A DNA stretch of 64,000 bases. Source: Flavobacteriaceae bacterium (GTDB lineage: Bacteria > Bacteroidota > Bacteroidia > Flavobacteriales > Weeksellaceae). Below the pieces are notes generated by a model that had not been told where the DNA came from, did no database searches, and saw only the letters and a list, made by a program, of their open reading frames with translations. The stretch covers positions 15,399 through 79,398 of the forward strand of contig JAUNUH010000009.1 in NCBI GenBank assembly GCA_030538275.1. The letters are read 5' to 3'. Shown in pieces: positions 15,516 through 26,021 of the stretch. The position numbers and the translations under genes were made by a program. Positions within the stretch are counted from its first letter, which is position 1. Every line of letters begins with the position of its first letter.

Positions 15516-18368
15516 TTAATAATTCTTTACCTGAATCCAACCCGAATATTTTCGCCCATCGGTTAAATTAATCACGTACCAATAGGAAGTCGTATTTACC
15601 ACTCTTCCCAAATAATATCCGTCCCATAAAATCAACCTATCTGTAGAATAAACATACCGCAAAGAAGGACTTTGATGGTCTCCAGGAATAATCATTCGAT
15701 GCAGCTCTTTGCCATATCTGTCAAAAATCTGAACAACAGAGCCCGGATAAGCAGCAATTCCAGGCACAGACCAATAATCGTTGTAGCCATCAGCGTTGGG
15801 GGTAATTACATTAGGTATATCTAAGATGCCAAATTCCATAAAATTACCATCACAACCTTGTCCACTTCTCACATATACACGATAAATTCCAGGTTCTGTT
15901 AATTCAAAAATATGGGAATTTTGCCAGTGAATACCATCCAAACTGTATTCATAAGCCTGTGAACCTGTAGCATGAACAATGGCCGTAAAACCATTACGAA
16001 CTTCAATTTCTGTGATTTGCGGTAAATCATAGAAATTTACTACAAAATCTGTTGCATTAGAACAACCAAACTCATTGGTTACCCAAACGCGGTAATTACC
16101 TGCGTGTGTGATGGTTATGCTAGGTCCTGTGAGGTTTTGCAATGCGTCATCACCTTGTAGTCCAGACCATTCATATTCTAGATAACCCGTAAGATTAATG
16201 GTAAAAGAATCATTTTGTGGACAAATAATTATTTCTGGTATTTCTGGAACTGGCAAAGGATGTACTATCAAATCAAATGAAAAAATAGAGTTACAACTTC
16301 CATCAATTTCCATCCGGGCATATATCGTTTGACGATGAGGTATGACATTGGAATAATTAATCGAAAGTGGATGAAGACCATTTCCTGCATCTTCCAAACT
16401 TGAATGAAAGCTGATTTCGCCAGAACTTTCTTCTGCAATCGACTGTAAATTAGATATTTGAAGCGCAAGATTGAATATAGCTAAACCATCAAAGTCATCA
16501 TCACATACAGCCAAAGGAGGCAAATTTGTATAAAAAGCGGTCTGCGTTTCAAGGTGTAATTCCGCGTAACTACTACATCCGAATTGATTAGTAACCAGCA
16601 CATAAAGTATTTGATTGTCTGCAGAGCTGTAAAATGTGGTCGGTTGGGAATTTTGTTCAAGTTCCCGATCCTCTGGCGTCAAATAAAATGAAAAATGATG
16701 CGTAGAAATTTCTCCATTTGCCAATAACAGGTTATAAGCCTCGTCTAAATGATACAAAGCAACACCATCGTTTTCTGGATCACATTGATACAAGGTCGCA
16801 TCTTGTAATTCTGGCAATGGATGAATCGTGATTTGCCGTCGAACTTCGGTCGTTAATGATTGTGAATCGGTGACAAAAGCCGTAACCCAATACGTTCCTG
16901 GAGCAGTGTATATGTGATTAGCCGTCAAGTCATGAGATGAATTTCCATCACCAAAATCCCATTCTACACCTACAACACTCGAATTAGAATCTATAGAAAA
17001 AATAACGTTTTCTAGAACACAAGCCTCCTGAACACCCAAATCGGAATTAATGATAATTTCAGACGCCAAAAAAGACGAAACAAATGGTGGTAACCCATAA
17101 GACACAAAAATATGTTCATTATCTGGAGGTGAAACCTGAAAAAACTCGTGACGATAGTCTGCAGCATTTCCGGCCAAATTGGGATTGGCAATTACAGACA
17201 ATGCCATTCCACCATATTGTCCCAAACCCGTTGGATTTTGCCGGGCGCGTGTTACCGAATAATAAATTTTGCCATCAAGCGCCAATTGTAATGCGCCACG
17301 AGCATGAAAAAGAGCACTTCCATCATTCTCCAAAAAAGTATCAGAACTAGCCAAAATATTTTGTTGAAAATCTGGCGTGGCCAAATTATATTGAATCAAC
17401 TCTGCACCCAACCAATACGGATAGGTGCTTTTTTGATAATCCAATGCAGCATATAAAAACTGTGAATTTGGCGAAAATTCAAGCCCATAAGGTGAGCCCT
17501 TCAAATTCCCGCTCGCATCATAATTCAAAATAGATTCGTTGGAAACAACCCCCGAAATCGCATCAAAATCATATACCGCAAGAATTCCAGGCGTAGCATT
17601 AGCTAGCGTACCATTCTGTATGTAGTCATTTTCAGTAAGTTGCGTGAGATAAGACAAATGCGCAATTCCTATTTTGTTACCATCTGGAGAAATCTTCAAA
17701 TACCCACGTGCATTGACCGGGTAGCCATACGTGGACAAAAACGGCCCAATAGCGGTAATCACAGGCATCTGAATTCCATTTTCATCTACAAGCCATGCAT
17801 AAAATCTATCCTCAAAATGTGTCAAAACCCAATAATCTTGTCGATTCGGATGTTTTACAGCTGCTATTTTTTCCGAACTACGATCCAATGATGGAAATCC
17901 AGGCATGAAATTTTGCGTATTATCAAACCCCTCAACCGCACCCAGACCGCCATTACGCGACATATCTACAATGTAATAATGCATTCCCTCAGGGACATCA
18001 TGCATATAAATTCCATCAAATGCACCTACCGTTAAAATATAATATTTATCTATCTCATGCGGCACAGGAACTATGATGGCCGATTGCGTAGAAGAGGCAT
18101 CACCCAACAATCCTGTCCCATTTTCCATAATTTCGTGAACAGCATTCCATACCGTAGAACCATCAGTATAAAACAGCAAATTACCCTCGTGGTCTGCAAT
18201 AGAAGCGCATCCCTCACCCGTTGTCAATTGCCCATCATATACCGCAACTGGCTCGCCACTGGTAAAATCAATCCCCGCATAATGCCCAAAATACCATCTC
18301 GCCGACTGTAATTGAGCCAAAGCCGAACTTGCAAATAGCAAAAATAATATGGGCAAAAGTCGATTCAA
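15516..18368 (-). CDS. Large secreted protein with PKD and T9SS type B sorting domain
   Basis: Exported cell-surface protein of 950 residues: signal peptide 1-18; a long N-terminal region resembling a beta-propeller (repeated phrases such as YWVLTHFEDRFYAWLVDENG and KISPDGNKIGIAHLSY); a PKD domain near 455-515 (VEWDFGDGNSSHD ... GTYWVTAFVTD); several Ig-like repeats with FGCS motifs (QFGCSSYAELHL, EFGCSNATDFVV); and a gliding-motility-associated C-terminal (type B sorting) domain from about 855 (PNVITPNADGYNDYWSVPG, VQIFDRYGKEL, WDGYYLGR...). The last motif marks export by the T9SS. The substrate is unknown; adhesin or scaffold roles are guesses. It is convergent with sprE. Confidence 0.82.
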   Translation of the reverse strand: MNRLLPILFLLFASSALAQLQSARWYFGHYAGIDFTSGEPVAVYDGQLTTGEGCASIADHEGNLLFYTDGSTVWNAVHEIMENGTGLLGDASSTQSAIIVPVPHEIDKYYILTVGAFDGIYMHDVPEGMHYYIVDMSRNGGLGAVEGFDNTQNFMPGFPSLDRSSEKIAAVKHPNRQDYWVLTHFEDRFYAWLVDENGIQMPVITAIGPFLSTYGYPVNARGYLKISPDGNKIGIAHLSYLTQLTENDYIQNGTLANATPGILAVYDFDAISGVVSNESILNYDASGNLKGSPYGLEFSPNSQFLYAALDYQKSTYPYWLGAELIQYNLATPDFQQNILASSDTFLENDGSALFHARGALQLALDGKIYYSVTRARQNPTGLGQYGGMALSVIANPNLAGNAADYRHEFFQVSPPDNEHIFVSYGLPPFVSSFLASEIIINSDLGVQEACVLENVIFSIDSNSSVVGVEWDFGDGNSSHDLTANHIYTAPGTYWVTAFVTDSQSLTTEVRRQITIHPLPELQDATLYQCDPENDGVALYHLDEAYNLLLANGEISTHHFSFYLTPEDRELEQNSQPTTFYSSADNQILYVLVTNQFGCSSYAELHLETQTAFYTNLPPLAVCDDDFDGLAIFNLALQISNLQSIAEESSGEISFHSSLEDAGNGLHPLSINYSNVIPHRQTIYARMEIDGSCNSIFSFDLIVHPLPVPEIPEIIICPQNDSFTINLTGYLEYEWSGLQGDDALQNLTGPSITITHAGNYRVWVTNEFGCSNATDFVVNFYDLPQITEIEVRNGFTAIVHATGSQAYEYSLDGIHWQNSHIFELTEPGIYRVYVRSGQGCDGNFMEFGILDIPNVITPNADGYNDYWSVPGIAAYPGSVVQIFDRYGKELHRMIIPGDHQSPSLRYVYSTDRLILWDGYYLGRVVNTTSYWYVINLTDGRKYSGWIQVKNY

Positions 18369-18753
18369 ATTAGATAAAACGAGTTTTTAACTTGTTAAAG
18401 ATATGAAAATTGAATGAGCTCTTTTCGATTTTTTTAATTTTTTGGGCGACGGCCGGGCTGCTCCGGGGTTCCGTCCCGTTACGCCAATTCGGCTTGTGAA
18501 TAAGGCGTAACGGGACCAAGCCCTACGCATCCCTGTCGCAAACACCGTGATAGCACGATATCAATGATTTTTTACAAAATAAGAGAAGAATCAAAAAAAA
18601 TACTAGAAAAAACGGAAAAATGAGAATGATATAATTATAAAAATCATTCAGAGAAAATAATTATCAAAATTTGGAAATGTAAAACTTAGACCATGCTCAT
18701 AAGCCATTTTCTTAACCAGATTTCCATGAAATTCATCAAAAATTCAATTTATT
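18369..18753. other. 385-base gene-free stretch
   Basis: Between the type B sorted protein and the AddB-like gene. Positions 18440-18550 hold a GC-rich palindromic element, described separately; the remainder is AT-rich with no coding sequence, RNA gene or clear terminator. Confidence 0.7.
18440..18550. repeat. GC-rich palindromic intergenic element
   Basis: About 110 bases that are far richer in GC than everything around them. The core is a perfect 13-bp inverted repeat, GTCCCGTTACGCC (18473-18485) and GGCGTAACGGGAC (18504-18516), separated by 18 bases. It is flanked by GGGCT/AGCCC and other G/C-rich words. The text (GGGCGACGGCCGGGCTG..., CAAGCCCTACGCATCCC) resembles the dispersed intergenic palindromic repeats seen in many flavobacterial genomes. 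Only one copy is in the window, so repetition is inferred from recall. Confidence 0.55.
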
Positions 18754-21438
18754 TTAAAAACTGAAAACTTCTTTTGGCTCCATAAAAGGAATAGAAGGAT
18801 CAAGAATTTCCTCAATCAAATAGCCAATTTGTTCCATTACGGGTAATATAATTTCTTGGGTTAATACTTGATTGCCGTCTATGGAAAGCAGATTTATATC
18901 TCGAGTAAAATATCGTAAAGGATAAATTCCAGATTGTATTTCATCTTCTTGTGACATATACGCATATATAGCCAGTTGAATCAGCTTAGCCCCGTTATAA
19001 TCATTTATTATTTTAGGTAAATTCATGGTTTTGATTTGGGTTTGTGCTTCATCCACCGACCCTGTTTTGTAATCAAGAATTCGTTTCACTCCATTCAACC
19101 GGTCTATTCTGTCGATATAGCCTGTAAAATTTACCAAAATCCCCGAAGGAGTCGTATAAGTATGCGTGAATTTCTCTTCTGTATTCAAAATGATAAGTTC
19201 GTGATTTTTAGATACTTCACTATCTTTTCTCAACACAGAATTTATCATTTCTCTAGCAACTGACAAAATCAGTACATTTTTACCAGATACTTCTCGTCCA
19301 TGCAATAATTCTTCGTGTACCACTTCATCAAAACATTTTTCCTTGATTTGATTCAAATATTTGAAATGTTCTGGCGTGAGAATTTCTTGTAAAAATGGGT
19401 TATACAATTTCTCCAAAACACCATGTACTATATTTCCCAAGGTCATATCACCCGCAATTTCTTCGGCCTGCTGTTCCGGGTTCAATCTCAATACATAATT
19501 CTGATAAAATTGTATCGGATTGTACAAATAACTGCCTATAGAAGAGGGGGATACGCGATCCTTCCATTGGTTTAATTGATGCAAAGTATGCGCCGTTTTA
19601 GGAATAGTCAGCAACTCACTCGCAGTCTTGGAATAGCTTGGTGTAGCCGTGGTTTCTATGGGTTGATGCGGAGATTCCAAAATAAGTTGAGTAAGAAACC
19701 TGCTCGGCTCACCACTGTTTACGCCTTCTTCATCAGAATTATATAGAAAAATAGCATTTTTACATCTTTGTATTAATCGATAAAAATGATAGGCATAAAT
19801 GGCGTCATTGTCTATAAAAGTGTTCAGCCCAAATGCCTTCCTGAAATCAAAAGGAATAAAAGTATTTTCTTTTCGACCCAAAGGTAAAGTGCCTTCGTTC
19901 ACACTTGTAAGTATAATGTTTTCAAAATCTAATAAACGCGTTTCTAGCATGCCCAATAATTGAAGACCAATGAGAGGTTCGCCAATAAATGAGATTTTTT
20001 CCATCAACAACAATTGTAAATATAGCTGATACAGAGATTTATAGGTTTCGATAAAATTAAACTGATGCAATTCATCTTTGAGTTGTACAAATACACTTCG
20101 AAATCTATACAAATATTCTTGTTGAATATCATCAATTTGCTGCTGCGTATAAACCAAATCAATCCACGAAATCAAAATCTCCAATAGATCAACAGGCTTT
20201 TCTGGACGTTGAAAAATTTGGTAAAAAGGATTATGGGATAGAATTTGCAACAATTCTTTTTCATGCAAAAGAATAAGATTATTCGTATGAATTTTTTGAA
20301 TTAAAATGTCTGATTCTGGTAAAAAACATTCTCTGAAATTCGAATCCAAAAGAATATCCAAAACATTACGATAATAGTTCATATCGCTTTTTCCGAACTT
20401 TTCTCTTGTCAAATGCAAATTAAATATTTGCTTGAAAAACACCGACATGGTAACCATGTTCAATCCAAGGCCCATGGTGATATTCAATTTTTCAACCTCG
20501 GGCGGCAAGGCGTTTAAAATAGCGGGTAATAATTGTTCATCTGCTAGTACAATCGCCGTTTTTTCTCTTTGTTCAGGGCTTATCTGCTGCAAATAATTTC
20601 CTACAAATTTCGCTTGTGTTTCTTGCTTAGGAACTTTTACAATCTGCAGGTTTTTTGCCTCTATAAAATGTTGATTTACAAATTTAAATTCACGCTTAAA
20701 TTCACCACTGAGTTTACGTAAAAAATCACCTGCTTCTTGATTTTTTTTATCTAAATAATAATTATCTGCATCTTGATATATATCCGCTTTATGGGCATCT
20801 ACAAAAATCTTTAGAATTTCTATTTCGGCAGATGTTAAAGCATTAAATCCAATAAAAAAGTAATTATTTTCTGAATTTTGAATAAAATCGCTGGCGTTTT
20901 CACCCGCCTTGCGAGCCATCAAACCGGGATAGGCTATACCCTTATCCAAAAGGTTTTGACGTAATTCATAAAACAAAGCCATAGCATCGGTCCAAAATCC
21001 TAAATGATTTTTCATAAGTTCGCTCATACCTACGTCCATCGTAACGCCCCATGCTTTGAGACGTTCTTCGGATATTAAATTTTCAAACAATGCCTTGTAG
21101 TCTGTTAATCCCGCATCGATATCATCAAAATCTTTGAGTAGAGTAGGAGCAAATTTCAAAAATTCTTCAAAACTTTTCGGCTCAACGGCAGTAGTCAAAT
21201 AGGCATTATAGGCAGAAAATAATAAGGGTACAGCAGTTGTTTTTTTGAGCGAACTGATTTCTTCGAGTAATTCTTCAATGGTTTGAATGGAAGGTAATAT
21301 TCCTCTATAACCCAATTCTGTAAAGGTTTTTCGGATAAATGCCTTAGGTCTTACGCCTGGAATTATAAGCCTTGCATGTACAAAATCTACTTTTTTCTCA
21401 ATTAAATCTTCTATGACTTCGGATAAAAAAGTTTTCAT
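18754..21438 (-). CDS. PD-(D/E)XK nuclease, AddB/RecB-like
   Basis: DNA repair nuclease of 894 residues resembling AddB, the non-motor half of the AddAB double-strand-break resection complex. The C-terminal nuclease domain contains VSPSSIGSYLYNPIQFYQNYVL (about 540-560), LGNIVHGVLEKLYNP, and the catalytic RIDRLNGVKRILDYKTGSVD near 775, with the D-Y-K motif. The N-terminal half looks like a decayed helicase: no Walker A motif, but VNEGTLPLGRKENTFIPFDFRKAFGL is present as in AddB. The AddA helicase gene is not in the window. It is coupled to the mvaD gene by a 4-base overlap (ATGA), which is functionally odd. Confidence 0.85.
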   Translation of the reverse strand: MKTFLSEVIEDLIEKKVDFVHARLIIPGVRPKAFIRKTFTELGYRGILPSIQTIEELLEEISSLKKTTAVPLLFSAYNAYLTTAVEPKSFEEFLKFAPTLLKDFDDIDAGLTDYKALFENLISEERLKAWGVTMDVGMSELMKNHLGFWTDAMALFYELRQNLLDKGIAYPGLMARKAGENASDFIQNSENNYFFIGFNALTSAEIEILKIFVDAHKADIYQDADNYYLDKKNQEAGDFLRKLSGEFKREFKFVNQHFIEAKNLQIVKVPKQETQAKFVGNYLQQISPEQREKTAIVLADEQLLPAILNALPPEVEKLNITMGLGLNMVTMSVFFKQIFNLHLTREKFGKSDMNYYRNVLDILLDSNFRECFLPESDILIQKIHTNNLILLHEKELLQILSHNPFYQIFQRPEKPVDLLEILISWIDLVYTQQQIDDIQQEYLYRFRSVFVQLKDELHQFNFIETYKSLYQLYLQLLLMEKISFIGEPLIGLQLLGMLETRLLDFENIILTSVNEGTLPLGRKENTFIPFDFRKAFGLNTFIDNDAIYAYHFYRLIQRCKNAIFLYNSDEEGVNSGEPSRFLTQLILESPHQPIETTATPSYSKTASELLTIPKTAHTLHQLNQWKDRVSPSSIGSYLYNPIQFYQNYVLRLNPEQQAEEIAGDMTLGNIVHGVLEKLYNPFLQEILTPEHFKYLNQIKEKCFDEVVHEELLHGREVSGKNVLILSVAREMINSVLRKDSEVSKNHELIILNTEEKFTHTYTTPSGILVNFTGYIDRIDRLNGVKRILDYKTGSVDEAQTQIKTMNLPKIINDYNGAKLIQLAIYAYMSQEDEIQSGIYPLRYFTRDINLLSIDGNQVLTQEIILPVMEQIGYLIEEILDPSIPFMEPKEVFSF

Positions 21439-22502
21439 AGGTTTTCAAAATTTACAAAATCATAGATGGCTTTTCCATTTTGACAATAGGTAAGTAGCTC
21501 TTTTTCAATGTAATCACGAATTTTTTCTTTTTCATTTGTTGGATATAATAAATGAATATTAGCGCCTGCATCCAAGGTAAAAAATAATGGCAGATTTGTT
21601 TCTTTTCTGAATTCCCATATTTTGTTGATTACCGCTATCGTATTAGGCATCATCAAAATATATGGCGGTTTACTCATCAACATTACGGCATGCAGTGACA
21701 AAGCTTCGTGTTCACATAAATTGCCAAAGGATTCTAAATCACCATTTTGCAAAATTTCCAAAAGTTTTCCTATGTTTTGTTTGGCTTCATCAAATCTTTT
21801 TGCTGCGTATGGATGGCCATTCATCAATTGATGCCCCACCGTACTCGACACAGATTTACTACCTTCATGAATTAACAATATTGTATCTTCAAATTGGGTG
21901 AAAATCGGATGTATTTTGGTATCCACCGGAACGGCAAATAAATCAGAACTTTGTGGTAAAAAAGACGATTTGCCCCAAGCTACCAGCCCGGGATATAGCG
22001 AGCGGCAAGCACTACCAGAACCCAATCGAGCCATAAAAGATGCACGTTGTAAAGGATTTTCTACAAAGAACAGCATTTTTTCTTCTAATAATAGGAGGCA
22101 TTTGGCCAATGCGCTCATGCCGCTGGCAGACGATGCAATGCCGCTACTGTGTGGAAAAGAATTCGACGTAATAATCTCAAAATCAAAATCTTGAAGGTAG
22201 GGTGCGTAGGCGTGGATTCGATCAAAGAATTGTTGAATTTTTGGTACGAAGTTAGGCTGTTCTTCTCCATTTAATCGTACTGAAATATTTGAAAACTCAG
22301 CTTTTTTTGGTGCAAAATTCAATTGAGTTTCAGTGAAACTTTGGGTCAACGTGTAACTAATGGAAGGATTGGTTGGGATTTGAGGTGAAGTTTTGCCCCA
22401 ATATTTTACCAATGCAATATTTGATGGGCTTTTTGCATTCACGCTACCTGCGATTTGCGTATTAAATTCACTAGCGGGTACAATAAAATTTTTTTCAGTC
22501 AT
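21435..22502 (-). CDS. mvaD: Diphosphomevalonate decarboxylase
   Basis: Last step of the mevalonate pathway: ATP-dependent decarboxylation of mevalonate diphosphate to isopentenyl diphosphate. GHMP-kinase fold, 355 residues. Visible are SPSNIALVKYWGK (25-37), the family signature near the N-terminus; the ATP-binding SSGIASSASGMSALAK loop near 118-133; GSGSACRSLYPG; and the catalytic aspartate region FFTLDAGANIHLLYP. The mevalonate route, rather than MEP, is typical of Flavobacteriia. The stop codon overlaps the start of the AddB-like nuclease gene. Confidence 0.93.
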   Translation of the reverse strand: MTEKNFIVPASEFNTQIAGSVNAKSPSNIALVKYWGKTSPQIPTNPSISYTLTQSFTETQLNFAPKKAEFSNISVRLNGEEQPNFVPKIQQFFDRIHAYAPYLQDFDFEIITSNSFPHSSGIASSASGMSALAKCLLLLEEKMLFFVENPLQRASFMARLGSGSACRSLYPGLVAWGKSSFLPQSSDLFAVPVDTKIHPIFTQFEDTILLIHEGSKSVSSTVGHQLMNGHPYAAKRFDEAKQNIGKLLEILQNGDLESFGNLCEHEALSLHAVMLMSKPPYILMMPNTIAVINKIWEFRKETNLPLFFTLDAGANIHLLYPTNEKEKIRDYIEKELLTYCQNGKAIYDFVNFENL

Positions 22503-22583
22503 ACATTTAGGTCGATGTGTAAAAATAAATAATTATTTCAAGACCACGGCTCAATGACAGAGGTAAAATTCAGATATAAAAAA

Positions 22584-22600
22584 ACCTGCACTCGGCAGGT
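22584..22600 (-). terminator. rho-independent terminator
   Basis: ACCTGC (22584-22589) and GCAGGT (22595-22600) around a five-base loop, followed on the minus strand by seven Ts. It ends the transcript of the 120-residue sorting-domain protein. Confidence 0.8.
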
Positions 22601-22622
22601 AATTTAATTATAAAAAATATTT

Positions 22623-22985
22623 TTATTGTTTAATCAAAGCTTTTACTTCATTGCTTCCATCTGCAAAACTTACTTTTACAAGATATTTTCCTCGTTTGAA
22701 ATTCTGAACATTAATTTGTACAGATTCTTCGCTACCATCACATAATTGAGTGAATAATTTGTTTCCCAATAGGCTGTAAATTGCTACTTCAGTCAATTTT
22801 ACCTCTTGATTAGTGATTTTGATAAAAGTATAAGAAGAGGCAGGATTGGGCGTAAGAACTACTTTTTCCTTATCTTGAAAAATGGCTACAGGCTCATTGG
22901 CAAAGAAATTTCCCGATGTTGGGATATTTCCTGCAAATGCTGCAGAGAAGCAAAATAAGATGAATATGTATAAATAGTTTTTCAC
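22623..22985 (-). CDS. Small secreted protein, essentially only a T9SS type A sorting domain
   Basis: Secreted protein of 120 residues: signal peptide about 1-19 (FCFSAAFAG), a spacer of only some 25 residues, then a type A T9SS C-terminal domain filling 45-120 (VLTPNPASSYTFIKITN ... VAIYSLLGNKLF ... RGKYLVKVSFADGSNEVKALIKQ). No cargo domain remains. A strong terminator follows and the gene stands alone, divergent from hemB. It may be a remnant of a larger protein or a functional small exported protein. The sorting-domain assignment is sure; the role is not. Confidence 0.8.
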   Translation of the reverse strand: MKNYLYIFILFCFSAAFAGNIPTSGNFFANEPVAIFQDKEKVVLTPNPASSYTFIKITNQEVKLTEVAIYSLLGNKLFTQLCDGSEESVQINVQNFKRGKYLVKVSFADGSNEVKALIKQ

Positions 22986-23010
22986 TTGTAAGGCACAAAA
23001 TTAGAAATAA

Positions 23011-24099
<1,089 letters not shown>

Positions 24100-24100
24100 T

Positions 24101-25153
24101 TTATAGTTTGTTTATCAACTCAAAAAGTAGTTTTTTACGTTTTTGTTTAGGAAAAAGCTTTTGAATTCTTTGTCTGGCATTTGTCCCCATTTCAGTTGGC
24201 GATTTTAATGCGGATTCAACTAATTTTACAGCCTGATTTATGTCTTTTTGATGTAAAATAAATCCACAATCGCCAATAGCATGCGGAATTCCGTTGGCTG
24301 TAGTTCCAACAGGGATGCAAGCGCTCATCATGGCCTCACATAATACATTGGGAAGACCTTCTGAAACAGAAAATTGTACATAAACCTTGGATTCTGCATA
24401 TAATTCAATGAGCTCTTCTTGATTTAAAATGGGGAAAATTCTTAAATTTTGTAATTCTTTGAATTCATCAGGAATCAAATTCATATCCTGCAAACCTACC
24501 AAGTAAAACTCAATATGCGGTAATTGCTGCGCTGTTGCTAGAAACAAATCAATTCCTTTTCTTGCAAATACTTTTTCATCTTTGATCAAAGCTACTGTAA
24601 GAACTTGATTTTTTTTTGTAAAAACTTTCCATTTTTCGGCATCGTAACCTGTCGGAATTACTTGGGATTTGCCTGAAATTCCCTTGACAAAATGTGCAAC
24701 GCCTGTTATAGAATCCGCACCTGCATAGGTGTTTTTGCCATGAATTAATGATTCGTCCACAGCAATAATTTTGTCACAATGTCTATAAGCGAATTGCACC
24801 AAATGCGTCCGCAGATTATTTTTCATAAATAAACCATATTCAATAGAAGGAATTTTTACCGCATCAAATCCGCCAACGACTATCACGGTTTTTTTATTGA
24901 AAATTTTGGCTAATAAAACCGCCCAAAAAGCGTGATAATCACAAAACCAAATATATATTACTTCTACCTTTAAAATGTGATGTAAAATAGAAAATATACC
25001 CGAAAATTGATGATATATAAATGAAAAAAGACCTTTTTCTAATCTGAAATGCAACTTTAAAACTTTAAACCCGTCAGATAATATATCGTAGTCTTCGCGC
25101 ACGAAAGATTGCCAATGGGTATAAACGAAGAGAATGGATTTTTGCATCTTCAT
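24101..25153 (-). CDS. Family 4 glycosyltransferase
   Basis: GT-B fold glycosyltransferase of 350 residues, probably at the membrane face. The N-terminal half (SILFVYTHWQSFVREDYDILSD; KTVIVVGGFDAVKIPSIEYG) binds the acceptor. The C-terminal half has the GT4 donor site: IKDEKVFARKGIDLFLATAQQLP, FYLVGLQDM, then ELIELYAESKVYVQFSVSEGLPNVLCEAMMSACIPVGTTANGIP, the classic E-x7-E region. Two ATG codons compete (25153 and 25147); I use the first. The donor and acceptor sugars are unknown. It is divergent from the carboxypeptidase-regulatory-like protein gene. Confidence 0.85.
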   Translation of the reverse strand: MKMQKSILFVYTHWQSFVREDYDILSDGFKVLKLHFRLEKGLFSFIYHQFSGIFSILHHILKVEVIYIWFCDYHAFWAVLLAKIFNKKTVIVVGGFDAVKIPSIEYGLFMKNNLRTHLVQFAYRHCDKIIAVDESLIHGKNTYAGADSITGVAHFVKGISGKSQVIPTGYDAEKWKVFTKKNQVLTVALIKDEKVFARKGIDLFLATAQQLPHIEFYLVGLQDMNLIPDEFKELQNLRIFPILNQEELIELYAESKVYVQFSVSEGLPNVLCEAMMSACIPVGTTANGIPHAIGDCGFILHQKDINQAVKLVESALKSPTEMGTNARQRIQKLFPKQKRKKLLFELINKL

Positions 25154-25170
25154 ATTCCCTGCAAATATTG

Positions 25171-25178
25171 TAAATTTG
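25171..25178 (+). promoter_or_regulatory. -7 promoter box for the 25196 gene
   Basis: TAAATTTG, 17 bases before the ATG at 25196; a TTTG at 25141-25144 is 26 bases upstream, slightly beyond the usual spacing. Confidence 0.35.
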
Positions 25179-25195
25179 AACCAACTAATGAATTA

Positions 25196-26011
25196 ATGAA
25201 GTATAATTTTGTTTTATTTTGGATTTTGTTCCTTTTGTTCATTCCGGTGACATTTATTGCTCAAGAAAAAAATATCAACGGGTTGATTATAGTCGATTTC
25301 AAAAGTGAAAATTCGGAAGGCGTATGGATTGTAAATAAACAAACCGGAAATTATGCTATTACAGATTTGACAGGCTCTTTCAGAATTTCCGCATCGGTGG
25401 GGGATACGCTGCATCTACAAGGCAGTTTTTTACAGGATAGAAAATTTGTAGTGCGTCCTACTTCTTTTGATTATAATCCTTTGGTAATTCACATGAACTA
25501 CGAAGTGGTAATGCTGGAAGATTTGATTGTAAAAGCGCCTCTCACAGGAGATTTAAAAAAGGATATGAACACGGTAGCCTACAATGATGAAGTCGAAAGG
25601 ATTTATGCCAATTTGGGTATAGACATACGCACCCTGGACATGAAGCCGAAAGAAAAACACGAGCCAATCGTGGGTAGATTAGGAATTATTCCTATTCCTA
25701 CTTCACTCAATATTGAGTCCTTGTACAAAACCTTTACTGGCTATTATCGACGTATGGAAAACTTGAACCAGTTTGAAAGACTCGAGAAACGTCTCGTAGA
25801 TGTACGAGATTATCTTGGGGTTAAATTTTTTGAAGAAACGCTACAAATTCCGGAAGAAGAAATTCATGGTTTTCTATTATATGCGTATGAGCATTCAAAT
25901 CAAAATTATGAACAATACTATTTGCAAAAAGATTTTTTGAGTTTGGATCAACTTTTACGTCAAAAAGCTCCTGAATTTCGACAAAGAATAAAACAACGCG
26001 ATAGGGAATGA
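25196..26011 (+). CDS. Secreted protein with carboxypeptidase-regulatory-like domain
   Basis: Exported protein of 271 residues starting at the ATG of MKYNFVLFWILFLLF, which opens a signal peptide ending near FIAQEK; the frame is open further upstream, but that part overlaps the glycosyltransferase gene. After the signal comes a CarboxypepD_reg-like domain (about 25-105: INGLIIVDFKSENSEGVWIVNKQTGNYAITDLTGSFRISASVGDTL...). An unrecognised, charged helical region follows. Such proteins in Bacteroidetes are often outer-membrane or periplasmic accessory proteins. The function is unknown. Confidence 0.7.
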   Translation: MKYNFVLFWILFLLFIPVTFIAQEKNINGLIIVDFKSENSEGVWIVNKQTGNYAITDLTGSFRISASVGDTLHLQGSFLQDRKFVVRPTSFDYNPLVIHMNYEVVMLEDLIVKAPLTGDLKKDMNTVAYNDEVERIYANLGIDIRTLDMKPKEKHEPIVGRLGIIPIPTSLNIESLYKTFTGYYRRMENLNQFERLEKRLVDVRDYLGVKFFEETLQIPEEEIHGFLLYAYEHSNQNYEQYYLQKDFLSLDQLLRQKAPEFRQRIKQRDRE

Positions 26012-26021
26012 AGTTGTGAAA

